This document shows, in pieces, positions 17,772-26,871 of a DNA stretch of 64,000 nucleotides; the stretch's first letter is position 1, and every line of letters starts with the position of its first letter. This DNA comes from Riemerella anatipestifer_F. Its GTDB lineage: Bacteria; Bacteroidota; Bacteroidia; Flavobacteriales; Weeksellaceae. Location of the stretch: NCBI RefSeq assembly GCF_037861325.1, contig NZ_JAFELW010000001.1. The stretch is one strand, 5' to 3'. Made by a program: the position numbers and the translations under genes. The notes below the pieces were generated by a model. The model did not search any database, was not told the DNA's origin, and saw only the letters and a program-made list of their open reading frames with translations.

Positions 17772-18613
17772 TGGTTGTAGGACTAATTGGCGTTGGGTTA
17801 ATTGGTGGTTCAATGGCTTTAAAGCTGAAAAGTAAAAATACCTCAATAAAAATATGTGGTACAGATAACTCCACAAACCACCTCAACGAAGCCTTAGCAT
17901 TAGGCATCATAGATGAAGCTGATGATTTAGAAAATACGGTAAAAAAGGCTGACCTCATCATCATAGCGATTCCTGTAGATGCTACCCAAAAGATACTACC
18001 TAATGTATTGGATTTACTAGACCAACATCAAACCGTAATGGATACTGGTTCTACAAAGTTAGGGATTGTAAATGCTATCAAAAATCATGAAAATAGAAAT
18101 CGTTTCGTAGCGTCTCACCCTATGTGGGGGACGGAAAACAGCGGACCTAAGTCAGCCCAATTAGACTCTTTTTCTGGCAGAGTAGCTGTTCTTTGCGATG
18201 CTGAAGATTCTGCAAAAGACGCTGTGGAAAAGGTATCCGAAGTTTACCAACTTTTGGAAATGAACCTCGTGGAAATGACTTCCGAACAGCACGATATACA
18301 CACGGCTTATATTTCGCACATTTCACACATTACCTCTTATGCTCTAGCCAATACGGTTTTAGAAAAAGAGAAGGAAGAAGATACTATTTTCCAGTTAGCC
18401 AGTTCGGGATTTTCTAGCACGGTAAGGTTAGCAAAATCTCACCCCGAAATGTGGGTTCCTATCTTTAAACAAAATAAAGAGAATGTACTAGATGTACTTA
18501 ATGAGCATATTTCTCAATTAAGAAAATTTAAAGCCGCATTAGAGAAAGAAAATTATGATTTCCTAGAAGAACTCATCAAAAATGCCAACAGAATAAGAGG
18601 TATTTTGAAATAA
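17771..18613 (+). CDS. tyrA: Prephenate dehydrogenase
   Basis: 280 residues. The NAD-binding loop GLIGVGLIGGSMALKL is at residues 4-19; SHPMWGTENSGP (about 115-126) is the active-site segment carrying the catalytic His, and HIAYISHISH-like residues (about 176-185) form the helical domain. It oxidatively decarboxylates prephenate to 4-hydroxyphenylpyruvate for tyrosine synthesis. Start codon overlaps the stop of the preceding small gene. Confidence 0.92.
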   Translation: MVVGLIGVGLIGGSMALKLKSKNTSIKICGTDNSTNHLNEALALGIIDEADDLENTVKKADLIIIAIPVDATQKILPNVLDLLDQHQTVMDTGSTKLGIVNAIKNHENRNRFVASHPMWGTENSGPKSAQLDSFSGRVAVLCDAEDSAKDAVEKVSEVYQLLEMNLVEMTSEQHDIHTAYISHISHITSYALANTVLEKEKEEDTIFQLASSGFSSTVRLAKSHPEMWVPIFKQNKENVLDVLNEHISQLRKFKAALEKENYDFLEELIKNANRIRGILK

Positions 18614-18623
18614 ATTTTTAATA

Positions 18624-20372
18624 ATGATTATTAACTTTAAACTTCTCTATATATTTTCCTTTATCATCAGCACCCTAGGGATTGTTGCTTTCTTTGGCGA
18701 TTTTGGTTTTAACCAATCTAAAGATTCTAGAATGATGTTTGATGGCTACTACCACTTCGCTATTGCCATAGGACTCATCTCCACTGCTGCCAGATATTAT
18801 GAGAAAAGAACTTCTGTTAATCGGAAAGCCTTTATTTTTGATTTAGCTACAGTAATATTTACGGTGGTTATTTTCTACTTTCATTTTTTAAGCCCATTGT
18901 ACGGTAGCCTAGACCGTTTTTTTGAAAGTAGATATTGGGTTATTATGGCAGTGGTATTTACTTTTATAAGAGAGTTTTCGGATTTGAAAATCAATTTTAA
19001 AAGGACGATACTCAATCCAGCCCAATTATTCATCAGTAGTTTTATTGTGATTATACTAATGGGAGCTTTTCTGCTCACGCTCCCCAAAGCTACCACACAC
19101 GGGATTTCGTTTTTAGATGCTTTGTTTACCTCTACTAGTGCGGTTTGTGTTACGGGCTTATCGGTACTGAATACGGGTAGTGATTTTACAACTTTTGGTA
19201 AACTTATCATTATTATTTTAATTCAGATTGGAGGTTTAGGGATTTTAACTTTCGCAAGTTATTTTAGCTACTTTTTCAAAGGTGGCACTTCTTACGAAAA
19301 CCAATTGGCTCTAAGCGATATGACGAGTTCAAAAAAACTCGGCGATGTGTTTTCCACTCTAAAAAACATTATTCTCATTACTTTTGGGATAGAACTCTTC
19401 TCTGGAATTTTGATATATACAAGTGTAAGCTCCACTCTGTTCACCTCGGAGTTTCAGCATATCTTTTTTTCTATTTTCCATTCCGTATCTGCCTTTTGTA
19501 ATGCAGGATTTTCTACGCTAGATGCTAGTCTTTATGATGAGGCTTATCGGTACAATTACTACTTGCATTTAGTTATTATTTTCACCTTTGTGTTCGGTGG
19601 TTTAGGCTTCCCTATCGTGGTAAATATCATCAATTATATTAAATACAAAATTGCCCATATAAGTCCATTCTCCGAACAAAAAAGAATGTATAGACCGTGG
19701 GTATTAACCTTAGATAGCCGCATCACTTTGGTAACTACCGTATCGCTCACGATAGTTGGTACTATTATTTTTTACATTTTAGAATATCACAATACCTTAG
19801 CAGAACACGAAGGTTTTGGGAAATTCGTAACCGCTTTATTTGGTGCTACTACGCCTAGGACAGCAGGATTTAATACCATTAACAACGCTTCTATGTCCTT
19901 CCCTACCATTATGGTTATATTTTTACTTATGTGGGTAGGAGCTTCGCCACAATCTACAGGTGGTGGTATTAAAACGAATACTTTTGCCATAGCATTTCTT
20001 AATGTATTAAGCCTTGCTAAGGGTAAATCTAAAGTAGAAATTTTCCGAAGAGAAATCGCGGATATTTCTATACGAAGAGCTTTTGCTATTATGACTTTAT
20101 CTCTTATGGCGATAGGATTGGGCATTATGCTCATTACTTTTTTTGACCCAGACAAAAACCTTCTAGATATTTCTTTTGAATGTTTCTCTGCTTATAGTAC
20201 CGTAGGACTAAGCTTAGGCATTACCGCCTCTCTAAGTGAAGCCTCTAAAATGGTACTCATAGGCATTATGTTTGTGGGGCGTATCAGTATGTTGTCATTA
20301 GCTATTGCCATCGTTAAAAAATCTAAGTATAAAAATTACAGCTATCCAAAGGAAGAAATTACCATAAATTAA
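18624..20372 (+). CDS. Potassium uptake channel subunit, TrkH/KtrB family
   Basis: 582 residues. Four pore-loop repeats are visible, with the selectivity motifs TSTSAVCVTGLSV, SVSAFCNAGFST, GATTPRTAGFNT and SAYSTVGLSLGI. The N-terminal ~130 residues add extra membrane helices, which accounts for a length above the usual ~450-480. It forms the K+-conducting dimer regulated by the TrkA/KtrA ring encoded 7 bp downstream. Confidence 0.93.
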   Translation: MIINFKLLYIFSFIISTLGIVAFFGDFGFNQSKDSRMMFDGYYHFAIAIGLISTAARYYEKRTSVNRKAFIFDLATVIFTVVIFYFHFLSPLYGSLDRFFESRYWVIMAVVFTFIREFSDLKINFKRTILNPAQLFISSFIVIILMGAFLLTLPKATTHGISFLDALFTSTSAVCVTGLSVLNTGSDFTTFGKLIIIILIQIGGLGILTFASYFSYFFKGGTSYENQLALSDMTSSKKLGDVFSTLKNIILITFGIELFSGILIYTSVSSTLFTSEFQHIFFSIFHSVSAFCNAGFSTLDASLYDEAYRYNYYLHLVIIFTFVFGGLGFPIVVNIINYIKYKIAHISPFSEQKRMYRPWVLTLDSRITLVTTVSLTIVGTIIFYILEYHNTLAEHEGFGKFVTALFGATTPRTAGFNTINNASMSFPTIMVIFLLMWVGASPQSTGGGIKTNTFAIAFLNVLSLAKGKSKVEIFRREIADISIRRAFAIMTLSLMAIGLGIMLITFFDPDKNLLDISFECFSAYSTVGLSLGITASLSEASKMVLIGIMFVGRISMLSLAIAIVKKSKYKNYSYPKEEITIN

Positions 20373-20378
20373 AGACAA

Positions 20379-21071
20379 ATGAAATATATTATAGTAGGAT
20401 TAGGAAACTTTGGAGCTTCTTTAGCTCAAAAACTAACGGCTCAAGGCAACGAAGTTATCGGGATAGATAATAGTGCCGCCAAAGTAGATGCCTATAAAGA
20501 AAAAATATCGCATACCATCTGTATGGATTCTACCGATGAATTTACTGTTTCGGGGCTTCCCATCAAAGAAACTGATATTTTCGTGGTTGCTATTGGCGAA
20601 GACCAAGGTGCTAATGTAATGACCACCGCTCTCCTTAAAAACTTACAAGTAAAACGGCTCATCAGCCGTGCCATCAATCCTCTTCACGAAAAAGTATTAC
20701 AAGCCATCGGCGTTGATGAAATAGTACACCCTGAAGAAGAAACAGCAGAAAGATGGGCGAAAAAATTATGCCTAAGCAATATTGTAGATTCTTTTGAGTT
20801 GAATCAAGAATACAGTATCATAGAAGCTAAAGTACCAGAGGAATACATTGGAAAGACTATTCGTGAAATAGATTTCCGCCAAAAATACAATTTAGTTGTA
20901 CTCACTATTATAAGAAAAGTAGAAGTTAAAAGTCTTTTAGGCAAAACCAAAACAGAAAACAAAGTACTAGGTGTGGCAGCTACAGATACTCTACTAGAAA
21001 CTAATGATATACTAGTAATTTATGGTTCTAACAAAGATTTAAAAGGTTTTTTAAAACAAAAAATGGATTAA
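20379..21071 (+). CDS. Potassium uptake regulatory subunit, TrkA/KtrA family
   Basis: 230 residues: an RCK_N Rossmann domain (IIVGLGNFGASLAQKL at residues 3-18, then VIGIDNSAAKVD) and an RCK_C domain from about residue 135. It binds nucleotides and gates the partner channel encoded just upstream. It has a single RCK unit, so it is KtrA-like rather than the doubled E. coli TrkA. Confidence 0.93.
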   Translation: MKYIIVGLGNFGASLAQKLTAQGNEVIGIDNSAAKVDAYKEKISHTICMDSTDEFTVSGLPIKETDIFVVAIGEDQGANVMTTALLKNLQVKRLISRAINPLHEKVLQAIGVDEIVHPEEETAERWAKKLCLSNIVDSFELNQEYSIIEAKVPEEYIGKTIREIDFRQKYNLVVLTIIRKVEVKSLLGKTKTENKVLGVAATDTLLETNDILVIYGSNKDLKGFLKQKMD

Positions 21072-21074
21072 AAA

Positions 21075-21695
21075 ATGAAACTTGGTAGAGATTTAATCAA
21101 ACGAATTAAAGCTGCTCCTCTAGAAGGAGAAAATGCTCATAAAATTTATGCTCCTCCCCAAAGACCTCTCTACTCTTATGACGAAATAATGGCTAAAAAA
21201 CCAAAGTTAGCTGCTGTTAACATTTTACTTTATCTCAAAAATAACCAATGGCATATCCCACTTATGGTAAGAACAGCTAATGTTAATGACAAACATAGTG
21301 GACAAATCTCTTTACCTGGTGGAAAAAAAGAAGTTTCTGATGAAACATTTGCCCACACCGCTCTGCGTGAAACTACAGAAGAACTAGGCATTATTCGTCC
21401 TTACCTGAGATTGATACGAAGTTTAAGTTCGTTATACATTCCACCTAGTAATTTTTATGTTTATACTTATGTTTCGTACACTAAAAAAAATCCAAAATTC
21501 ACTTTACAAGAATCTGAAGCCCAAGAGCTGATAGAACTACCTCTATCCTTACTTTTAGACCTACCAAAACAACCCTCTAAAATTTTATTTGACAAACATA
21601 TAGAAGTCCCTGTGATACAATATAAAAACTATAATATTTGGGGTGCTACTTCTATGATTTTGTACGAGTTTAGCCAGTTGTTAAAAAATATGTAA
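21075..21695 (+). CDS. NUDIX hydrolase, CoA pyrophosphatase type
   Basis: 206 residues. The segment HSGQISLPGGKKEVSDE followed by TALRETTEELGI is the CoA-pyrophosphatase (NudL/UPF0035) version of the Nudix box, in which an extra residue precedes the acidic position. Predicted to hydrolyse CoA or its derivatives to 3',5'-ADP and phosphopantetheine. It starts 3 bp after the trkA-like stop, within the same run of coupled genes. Confidence 0.87.
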   Translation: MKLGRDLIKRIKAAPLEGENAHKIYAPPQRPLYSYDEIMAKKPKLAAVNILLYLKNNQWHIPLMVRTANVNDKHSGQISLPGGKKEVSDETFAHTALRETTEELGIIRPYLRLIRSLSSLYIPPSNFYVYTYVSYTKKNPKFTLQESEAQELIELPLSLLLDLPKQPSKILFDKHIEVPVIQYKNYNIWGATSMILYEFSQLLKNM

Positions 21696-21723
21696 ATTTG
21701 CATGCTAAACATAGGCGTAACCA

Positions 21724-22530
21724 ATGGCAAAAAAAACAATATTTACCGATTCATTCGGGAATTTATACTTTCTTAAAAGATTTATTATTTTCATTTTAGG
21801 ACTAATATCTTACAGAAGGTTCAACGGATTTAATAAACTTAAAATATCAGGTACTGAACATTTGGTAGACTTACCAGAAAGTAATGTTTTGTTTGTATCT
21901 AACCATCAAACCTACTTTGCTGATGTTGCAGCTATGTATCACGCTTTTTGTGCCGTAAATAATGGTTATCATAATACGATAAAAAATCCTGTTTACTTAC
22001 TTAATCCTAAAGTAGATTTCTACTATGTGGCCGCTGAAGAAACGATGAATAAAGGTATCCTTGCCCGAATTTTCAAACTAGCAGGAGCCGTAACGGTAAA
22101 AAGAACATGGCGTGCCGAAGGCAAAAATGTTAATCGTATGGTAGATATGAGTGAGGTAGAAAACATCATTAAAGCTTTGGATAATGGTTGGGTAATTACC
22201 TTTCCACAAGGGACTACCTCTGCATTTGCACAGGGAAGAAAAGGAACTGCCAAATTGGTAAAACAACAACGTCCTATTGTGATACCTATCAAAATCAATG
22301 GATTTAGAAGGGCTTTTGACAAAAAAGGGCTTAAAATTAAAGTAACAGGCGTAGAACCAACTATGGAATTTAAACCTGCTCTTAACATTGATTATGAAAA
22401 CGAATCTGCACAAGAGATTTTACAAAAAATAATGGAAGCTATAGAACAAACTCCTGAACATAATATCCTCCACGAATACGACGAGGAACTGAAACGAAAA
22501 AAAGAAAAAAACTATGGCGAAAGTCATTAA
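21724..22530 (+). CDS. Lysophospholipid acyltransferase family protein (PlsC-like)
   Basis: 268 residues. One N-terminal hydrophobic segment (about 17-31). The acyltransferase motif I reads NHQTYFAD, i.e. His-x5-Asp instead of the usual His-x4-Asp, and motif III reads FPQGTTSA instead of FPEGT. These match a divergent Bacteroidetes branch of the family. It probably acylates lysophosphatidate or a related lipid at the inner membrane, but the altered motifs leave the acceptor open. It overlaps tsaC by 17 bp. Confidence 0.82.
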   Translation: MAKKTIFTDSFGNLYFLKRFIIFILGLISYRRFNGFNKLKISGTEHLVDLPESNVLFVSNHQTYFADVAAMYHAFCAVNNGYHNTIKNPVYLLNPKVDFYYVAAEETMNKGILARIFKLAGAVTVKRTWRAEGKNVNRMVDMSEVENIIKALDNGWVITFPQGTTSAFAQGRKGTAKLVKQQRPIVIPIKINGFRRAFDKKGLKIKVTGVEPTMEFKPALNIDYENESAQEILQKIMEAIEQTPEHNILHEYDEELKRKKEKNYGESH

Positions 22531-23125
22531 AATCTATCCCGAAAATCCCCAAGAAAACCTTATAAAAGAGGTAATTAAAACCTTAGATAATGGGGGGCTA
22601 ATCATTTATCCTTCCGATACAGTTTACGCCTTGGGGTGCGACATCAATAACATTAAAGCAATGGAAAAACTAGCTTCTCTAAAGAAAATAAAACTAGAGA
22701 AAGCTCATTTTTCTATTATTTGTAACGATTTAAGTCATCTTTCGTCTTTCACTAAACCTATTGACAATTCTGTTTTTAGATTATTAAAAAGTCATATTCC
22801 TGGACCTTTTACCTTTATTCTAGAAGCTAATAAGAATTTGCCTCTTTCTTATAAAGGTCATAAAACCGTTGGTATTAGAGTGCCAGACCACCCTATTCCG
22901 CAACTTATTGTAGAAAAATTAGGCCGTCCTATTGCTTCAACTTCTATAAAAGACGACGATGAAATTATAGAATATTCCACAGACCCAGAACTTATCGCTG
23001 AAAAGTATGACCACTTGGTGGATATTGTCATTGATTCAGGCTATGGTGATAATGTGGCTTCTACCATTGTAGATTTAACTTCTGGTGTTGCAGAAATCAT
23101 TAGACAAGGTAAGGGAGAACTCTAG
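22514..23125 (+). CDS. tsaC: L-threonylcarbamoyladenylate synthase
   Basis: 203 residues with the Sua5/YciO/YrdC fold. Motifs: GGLIIYPSDTVYALGCD (about 28-44), KLEKAHFSIICNDLSHL, PGPFTFILEA and VGIRVPDHP. It makes threonylcarbamoyl-AMP from threonine, bicarbonate and ATP, the first step of t6A synthesis (with TsaE at 15753). It lacks the extra C-terminal Sua5 domain. It converges with rarA, overlapping by 4 bp at the 3' ends. Confidence 0.92.
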   Translation: MAKVIKIYPENPQENLIKEVIKTLDNGGLIIYPSDTVYALGCDINNIKAMEKLASLKKIKLEKAHFSIICNDLSHLSSFTKPIDNSVFRLLKSHIPGPFTFILEANKNLPLSYKGHKTVGIRVPDHPIPQLIVEKLGRPIASTSIKDDDEIIEYSTDPELIAEKYDHLVDIVIDSGYGDNVASTIVDLTSGVAEIIRQGKGEL

Positions 23126-24399
23126 TATTTATCGCCCCACTTTTTAGAAATTTGTTCTTTTATTTTTCTTTCGGTGGCATTATCTCCTGAACGATAAAAA
23201 GAAACTCCAGATAATTCTTCAGGAAAAAATTCTTGTTGAACAAAATTTCCCTCATAAGCGTGAGCGTAACGGTAATCTTTACCATAGTCCATTTCTTTCA
23301 TCAGTTTTGTAGGTGCATTTCTTAGGTGCAACGGCACAGGTAAATGAGCTGTTTTTTTCGCCAATGCCATCGCCTCATTGATGGCTTGATACGCCGAATT
23401 ACTTTTAGGTGAAGCTGCCAAATAAATTACACATTCGCTAAGGATAATACGAGATTCTGGATAACCTATAACATTAACCGATTGAAAACAACTGTTAGCC
23501 ATTGTGAGAGCGTTAGGATTAGCCAAACCAATATCTTCTGCCGCCAATATCAAAAGTCGCCTTGCAATAAATTTAATATCTTCGCCCCCTACTAACATTC
23601 TCCCCAACCAATACAAAGCAGCATTAACATCGCTCCCTCTAATGGACTTTATAAAAGCTGAAATTACATCGTAATGTTGTTCTCCATTTTTATCATAAAC
23701 AGGTACGGTTTCTTGTAAAATTTTCAGAATAGCCTCACTAGATAACTGGTTTTGTCCAGAACCTTTATACTGATTAAGCACCCACTCTACTGAATTGATA
23801 AGTTTTCTAGCATCGCCTCCCGAATACTGTATAAAACCTTGATTATCTTCGATAACAAAATCTGTATTTTCATCTTGATTGAAACGAGCAACCGCAATGG
23901 TAGCCAATTCTTCCAATTTTTCGTAACTCAATGGTTTCAAAACATAAACTTGAGAGCGAGATAATAATGCCGAAACCACTTCAAAACTAGGATTTTCAGT
24001 AGTAGCTCCTATCAACACCACCCAACCTTTTTCCACAGCGTGAAGCAAAGAATCTTGTTGTGATTTATTAAATCTATGGATTTCATCTATAAACAAAATC
24101 GGAGATTTACCAGAAAACAAATGTTGTTTCTTGGCATCATCTATCACTTCCCTAACCTCTTTCACCCCACTAGAAACCGCAGAAAGTTTAAAAAATTTTC
24201 GTCCCGATTGCTCTGAAAGAATTTCTGCTAAGGTAGTTTTACCCGTTCCTGGAGGTCCCCATAAAATCAGAGAATTAAGTCGGTCAGTATCCAACATTTT
24301 TCTTATCGTTCCGTCTTTACCTGTAAGATGTTCTTGCCCAAGCATTTCATCTAAGGTTTTAGGGCGTAATTTCTCTGCTAAAGGGATATTTGAATTCAA
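23122..24399 (-). CDS. rarA: Replication-associated recombination protein A
   Basis: 425 residues, AAA+ ATPase of the RarA/MgsA/WRNIP1 family. It begins NIPLAEKLRPKTLDEMLGQE; Walker A GPPGTGKTTL (about 48-57), Walker B ILFIDEIHRF, sensor ATTENPSFEV, and the C-terminal MgsA domain with GSDVNAALYWLGRML. It acts at stalled replication forks. Normal length. Confidence 0.95.
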   Translation of the reverse strand: MNSNIPLAEKLRPKTLDEMLGQEHLTGKDGTIRKMLDTDRLNSLILWGPPGTGKTTLAEILSEQSGRKFFKLSAVSSGVKEVREVIDDAKKQHLFSGKSPILFIDEIHRFNKSQQDSLLHAVEKGWVVLIGATTENPSFEVVSALLSRSQVYVLKPLSYEKLEELATIAVARFNQDENTDFVIEDNQGFIQYSGGDARKLINSVEWVLNQYKGSGQNQLSSEAILKILQETVPVYDKNGEQHYDVISAFIKSIRGSDVNAALYWLGRMLVGGEDIKFIARRLLILAAEDIGLANPNALTMANSCFQSVNVIGYPESRIILSECVIYLAASPKSNSAYQAINEAMALAKKTAHLPVPLHLRNAPTKLMKEMDYGKDYRYAHAYEGNFVQQEFFPEELSGVSFYRSGDNATERKIKEQISKKWGDKY

Positions 24400-24464
24400 A
24401 GTATGAGATATTAAAATTATTTAAACTAGAAAACAAAATTAAACTAATTTTCATTTTTTTAGTC

Positions 24465-24472
24465 TATTTTTG
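24465..24472 (+). promoter_or_regulatory. -7 box for yidD
   Basis: TATTTTTG matches TAnnTTTG. It sits inside the frame that would be used if yidD began at 24390, so it argues for a start near 24479. Confidence 0.55.
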
Positions 24473-24478
24473 CAATGT

Positions 24479-24734
24479 TTTGAAAGTAAATTTTAATAAC
24501 ATATTGATTTTCCCTTTGGTAATTCTCATCAAGTTTTACCAAAATACCATTTCTCCTTGGCTGGGAAATAATTGCCGTTATCAGCCCACCTGTTCACATT
24601 ATATGCTACAAGCCTTGAGAAAACACGGATTTTTAAGTGGATTTTGGCTAGGCATAAAAAGAATTGGGCGATGCCACCCATGGGGAGGAAGTGGCTACGA
24701 CCCTGTACCCGAAAAGAAACATAAAATAAACTAA
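24479..24734 (+). CDS. yidD: Membrane protein insertion efficiency factor YidD
   Basis: About 84 residues from a TTG at 24479 (another TTG at 24504 is possible). The frame is open to an ATG at 24390, but that would add ~30 residues foreign to the family and cover the -7 box at 24465. Landmarks: IKFYQNTISPWLGNNCRYQP with TCSHYMLQA, the conserved Cys/Tyr motifs, then RCHPWGGSGYDPVP. It aids YidC-dependent insertion of inner-membrane proteins. It is followed after 6 bp by lgt. Confidence 0.88.
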
Positions 24735-24740
24735 AACATA

Positions 24741-25592
24741 ATGACACCATTTTTATACACCACTTGGGATCCATCTAAAGGAATAGAGTTAGGTAATTTT
24801 TTCACTATTCACTATTACAGTTTAATGTTTGTTTTAGCATTCGGCTTAGGCTTTTTGATTATGAAAAAGTTTTTCAAGATAGACGGTGTAGATGAAAAAT
24901 ATTTAGAACCTCTATTCACGTGGACTTTAATCGGTACTATCTTTGGGGCGAGGTTAGGACACGTTATTTTTTATCAGCCCGAACTTTTTAAGGAAGATTT
25001 TTGGTCAGTTTTTCTGCCTATTCGTACGCAACCTAGCTTTGCCTTTACAGGCTTTTCTGGACTTGCAAGCCACGGAGCTGCCATTGCACTTATACTTACC
25101 ACGCTCTATTACAGTTTAAAAATCATTAAAAAAAATCCGTTTTGGGTATATGACAGGCTAGGTATTGTAATTGCCTTAGCTGGTGTTTTTATTAGGATAG
25201 GAAATTTTTTCAATTCAGAAATTATCGGAAAACCAGCCCCAGAGGGTTCTCCTTTTGCCGTATTATTCCCTCAACAAAGTATGGAATACGGTGCAATTGT
25301 CCCTAGATACCCTACACAATTATTCGAATCTTTTGGCTACCTATGTCTATTTATGTTGCTCATTTTCTTATATTTTAAAACCCAAAAGAAATATCAACAA
25401 GGGTGGTTATTCGGTTTATTTTTGGCTCTATTGTGGGCAATAAGATTTACTGTAGAATTTTGGAAAGAACCACAAGGCGATGAGTTTATCCAATTTGCAG
25501 GGCTTAACACAGGTCAAGTTTTATCCATTCCGTTTATGATAGCTGGAGTAGCTATTATGTTTATATCAAAGCGATTTAAAGTCAGTAAATAG
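24741..25592 (+). CDS. lgt: Prolipoprotein diacylglyceryl transferase
   Basis: 283 residues with seven membrane segments. Signature regions: GTIFGARLGHVIFYQP (about 57-72), the catalytic-region SHGAAIAL, and the family block RIGNFFNSEIIGKP (about 153-166). It attaches diacylglycerol to the lipobox cysteine of pre-lipoproteins, several of which occur later in this window. It is co-transcribed with yidD. Confidence 0.95.
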   Translation: MTPFLYTTWDPSKGIELGNFFTIHYYSLMFVLAFGLGFLIMKKFFKIDGVDEKYLEPLFTWTLIGTIFGARLGHVIFYQPELFKEDFWSVFLPIRTQPSFAFTGFSGLASHGAAIALILTTLYYSLKIIKKNPFWVYDRLGIVIALAGVFIRIGNFFNSEIIGKPAPEGSPFAVLFPQQSMEYGAIVPRYPTQLFESFGYLCLFMLLIFLYFKTQKKYQQGWLFGLFLALLWAIRFTVEFWKEPQGDEFIQFAGLNTGQVLSIPFMIAGVAIMFISKRFKVSK

Positions 25593-25702
25593 TAGTAATC
25601 TATATAACTAATTATTAACATATTACACTCTTTAATAAAAATAAAAATAAAAGTATCTATAACTACGTCGTCATATTTTACGATATAATTAACATTTTTT
25701 AA

Positions 25703-25710
25703 TATATTTG
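25703..25710 (+). promoter_or_regulatory. -7 box for mscL
   Basis: TATATTTG matches TAnnTTTG, 22 bp before the mscL ATG. The ~110 bp between lgt and this box are AT-rich with no other visible signal. Confidence 0.55.
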
Positions 25711-25732
25711 TATTAAATAAAAATACAATATT

Positions 25733-26104
25733 ATGGGATTTATTAAAGAATTTAAAGAATTTGCTCTTAGAGGCAATGTTATTGACTTAGCAGTCGGTGT
25801 AATTATAGGAGGAGCTTTCGGGAAGATTGTAAACTCCTTCGTGGAGGATGTCGTTACCCCTGCACTACTTAGTCCAGCGTTAGAAAAACTTGGAGCAGAA
25901 AATATAGCTCAATTGTCTTGGAACGGCATTAAATATGGAAGTTTCCTTTCTGCTGTTATCAGTTTCTTATGTATAGCTTTTGTTTTGTTTGTAATGATTA
26001 AAGGTATTAACAAAATGAAGAAAGAAGAAAAAGTAGAAGAAGCTCCAGCAGGACCTACACAAGAAGAGCTTTTAGCAGAAATAAGAGATTTACTAAAAAA
26101 ATAA
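25733..26104 (+). CDS. mscL: Large-conductance mechanosensitive channel
   Basis: 123 residues. The N-terminal amphipathic helix is followed by TM1 with the family hallmark NVIDLAVGVIIGGAFGKIV, TM2 (about 68-90) and a C-terminal coiled-coil ending in EELLAEIRDLLKK. It opens under membrane tension to release solutes on hypo-osmotic shock. A stand-alone unit with its own promoter and terminator. Confidence 0.96.
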   Translation: MGFIKEFKEFALRGNVIDLAVGVIIGGAFGKIVNSFVEDVVTPALLSPALEKLGAENIAQLSWNGIKYGSFLSAVISFLCIAFVLFVMIKGINKMKKEEKVEEAPAGPTQEELLAEIRDLLKK

Positions 26105-26122
26105 TTTCAACAATATTTTTGC

Positions 26123-26148
26123 AACCGCCATATGGCGGTTTTTTTTAT
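26123..26148 (+). terminator. mscL terminator
   Basis: Perfect stem AACCGCCATATGGCGGTT (26123-26140) followed by eight T. Confidence 0.85.
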
Positions 26149-26180
26149 TTTTGCTCAAAGATTATTATAGTACTATTATT

Positions 26181-26837
26181 ATGTCAGTAGAAGCTAATTA
26201 CAGTAAACTCATATCACAAATTCCTAAAACTGTAAATCTTGTAGCCGTTTCTAAAACTTATCCAGTTGAAGATATACAAAAAGTTTACAATTTAGGACAT
26301 AAAGTATTTGGAGAAAACAAAGTACAGGAGTTGGTTGCCAAACATACTGAGTTGCCAAGTGATATACAGTGGCATCTTATAGGGCATCTACAAACCAATA
26401 AGGTTAAATATATTGCTCCCTTTGTACATACCATACAAAGTGTAGATTCAGAAAAGCTATTACAAGAAATAGATAAACAAGCGAAAAAAAACGAGAGAAT
26501 CATCAATATTTTACTTCAAGTAAAAATTGCAGAGGAAGATACCAAAACAGGACTAGAAGTGAATGAAGTAAAAGAGTTATGCCTCAAAATAAAACAAGGA
26601 GAATTTCCCAATATCAAGTTACAAGGACTAATGGGAATGGCAACTTTTACCGATGATGAAACACAAATTCGCAGAGAGTTCTCATTCTTAAAACAGATGT
26701 ACGACCAACTTTCTCTCACTTATCCACTTGACACCTTATCTATGGGAATGAGTGGCGATTTTCCTCTAGCCATAGAATGTGGAGCTAATTCCATTAGAGT
26801 TGGATCTGCCATATTTGGTATGAGAGACTATCAGTAA
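26181..26837 (+). CDS. YggS-family pyridoxal phosphate homeostasis protein
   Basis: About 218 residues from the ATG at 26181; a frame open from 26151 would add ten atypical residues that begin right after the mscL terminator. Family landmarks: LVAVSKTYP with the PLP-binding lysine, FGENKVQEL, WHLIGHLQTNK, and LSMGMSGDFPLAIECGAN with IRVGSAIFG. It binds PLP without known catalysis and influences vitamin B6 and amino-acid balance. Confidence 0.93.
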   Translation: MSVEANYSKLISQIPKTVNLVAVSKTYPVEDIQKVYNLGHKVFGENKVQELVAKHTELPSDIQWHLIGHLQTNKVKYIAPFVHTIQSVDSEKLLQEIDKQAKKNERIINILLQVKIAEEDTKTGLEVNEVKELCLKIKQGEFPNIKLQGLMGMATFTDDETQIRREFSFLKQMYDQLSLTYPLDTLSMGMSGDFPLAIECGANSIRVGSAIFGMRDYQ

Positions 26838-26859
26838 TTTGCAATTCAATTTAAATAAC

Positions 26860-26867
26860 TATCTTTG
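26860..26867 (+). promoter_or_regulatory. -7 box for the response-regulator gene
   Basis: TATCTTTG matches TAnnTTTG, 5 bp before the ATG at 26872 and inside the longer open frame. It supports the shorter start and a near-leaderless transcript. Confidence 0.55.
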
Positions 26868-26871
26868 TTCT

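Noticed and set aside
24390..24478. Upstream start of yidD at 24390
   Set aside because: It overlaps the rarA start region, adds residues foreign to the family and contains the -7 box at 24465.
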